From: an uncultured Lachnospiraceae bacterium
Lineage (GTDB): Bacteria; Bacillota; Clostridia; Lachnospirales; Lachnospiraceae
Assembly: GCA_910585005.1 (NCBI GenBank)
Contig: CAJUCN010000027.1
Coordinates: forward strand, 1-31,131
Direction of reading: 5' to 3'
DNA length: 31,131 nt
In this document: piece after piece, positions 31,095 to 31,131 of the stretch
How the letters are laid out: every line of letters begins with the position of its first letter
Position numbering within the stretch: the first letter of the stretch is position 1
Translations under genes and position numbers: made by a program
Notes under the pieces: model-generated
The model's database searches: none
The model's input: the letters and a program-made list of their open reading frames with translations, nothing else
What the model was told of the DNA's origin: nothing

Positions 31095-31131
31095 AATTGT
31101 AAGAAAACGCCAAAGAAATTTTGTTGTTTTT
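31078..31131. mobile_element. Possible end of an IS21-like insertion sequence
   Basis: Right after the last recognisable macrodomain codon the sequence becomes TGTCAACGCCGATCTAAAAT. It begins with TGT and resembles the ends of IS21-family elements as I remember them. Only 54 bases are visible and no transposase can be seen, so the family call is uncertain. Confidence 0.4.

Noticed and set aside
1..31131. tRNA, rRNA or riboswitch
   Set aside because: No cloverleaf, rRNA-conserved stretch, T-box or known riboswitch core was seen in the intergenic regions.

Overview
The window reads as chromosomal DNA of a low-to-moderate GC Gram-positive anaerobe, most likely a gut Lachnospiraceae-type Clostridia member. 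The evidence is strong AGGAGG-type ribosome binding sites, some GTG and TTG starts, a BlaI/M56 pair, Gram-positive PTS genes with a catabolite-type operator, and DUF6033- and DUF2804-like proteins. I see no rRNA, tRNA, CRISPR array or complete transposase. Assignments rest on motif reading only; no search was run.

Positions 1-1900 hold a BlaI-type repressor behind a perfect paired operator, followed by a BlaR1-like M56 metallopeptidase that is broken: its first 40 codons run into a stop, and part of the membrane domain is missing. Divergently, 2029-3054 encodes an FAD oxidoreductase of the geranylgeranyl-reductase family, ending at a bidirectional terminator.

Positions 3117-11221 form a self-contained sugar locus: a LacI-type regulator and a PTS EIIBCA permease on the minus strand, and a Cof-type HAD phosphatase, an amylosucrase-like GH13 enzyme, HPr and enzyme I on the plus strand. 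The whole phosphorelay sits next to a phosphatase and a sucrose-using transglucosidase. This suggests import as sugar phosphate, dephosphorylation, then glucan synthesis; that order is inference.

Positions 11318-14714 carry two GNAT acetyltransferases and a YtrA-type GntR regulator with a small ABC exporter. Positions 14988-18232 carry an MFS transporter overlapping a DUF2804 gene, then a DUF6033-like protein with an unusual leader.

Positions 18381-21151 hold a two-component system followed by an ABC ATPase of the antimicrobial-peptide-resistance type. The ATPase promoter carries four tandem 11-bp repeats. A nearly identical promoter lies at 29877-29931, in front of an ABC-2 permease that otherwise has no ATPase beside it. 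Between these halves lie a decayed stretch, an unknown 216-residue protein, a membrane-tethered XRE regulator and a complete phosphate operon (pstSCAB-phoU-phoP-phoR). The window ends in a zinc-type macrodomain gene cut off where a sequence resembling an IS21-type end begins.
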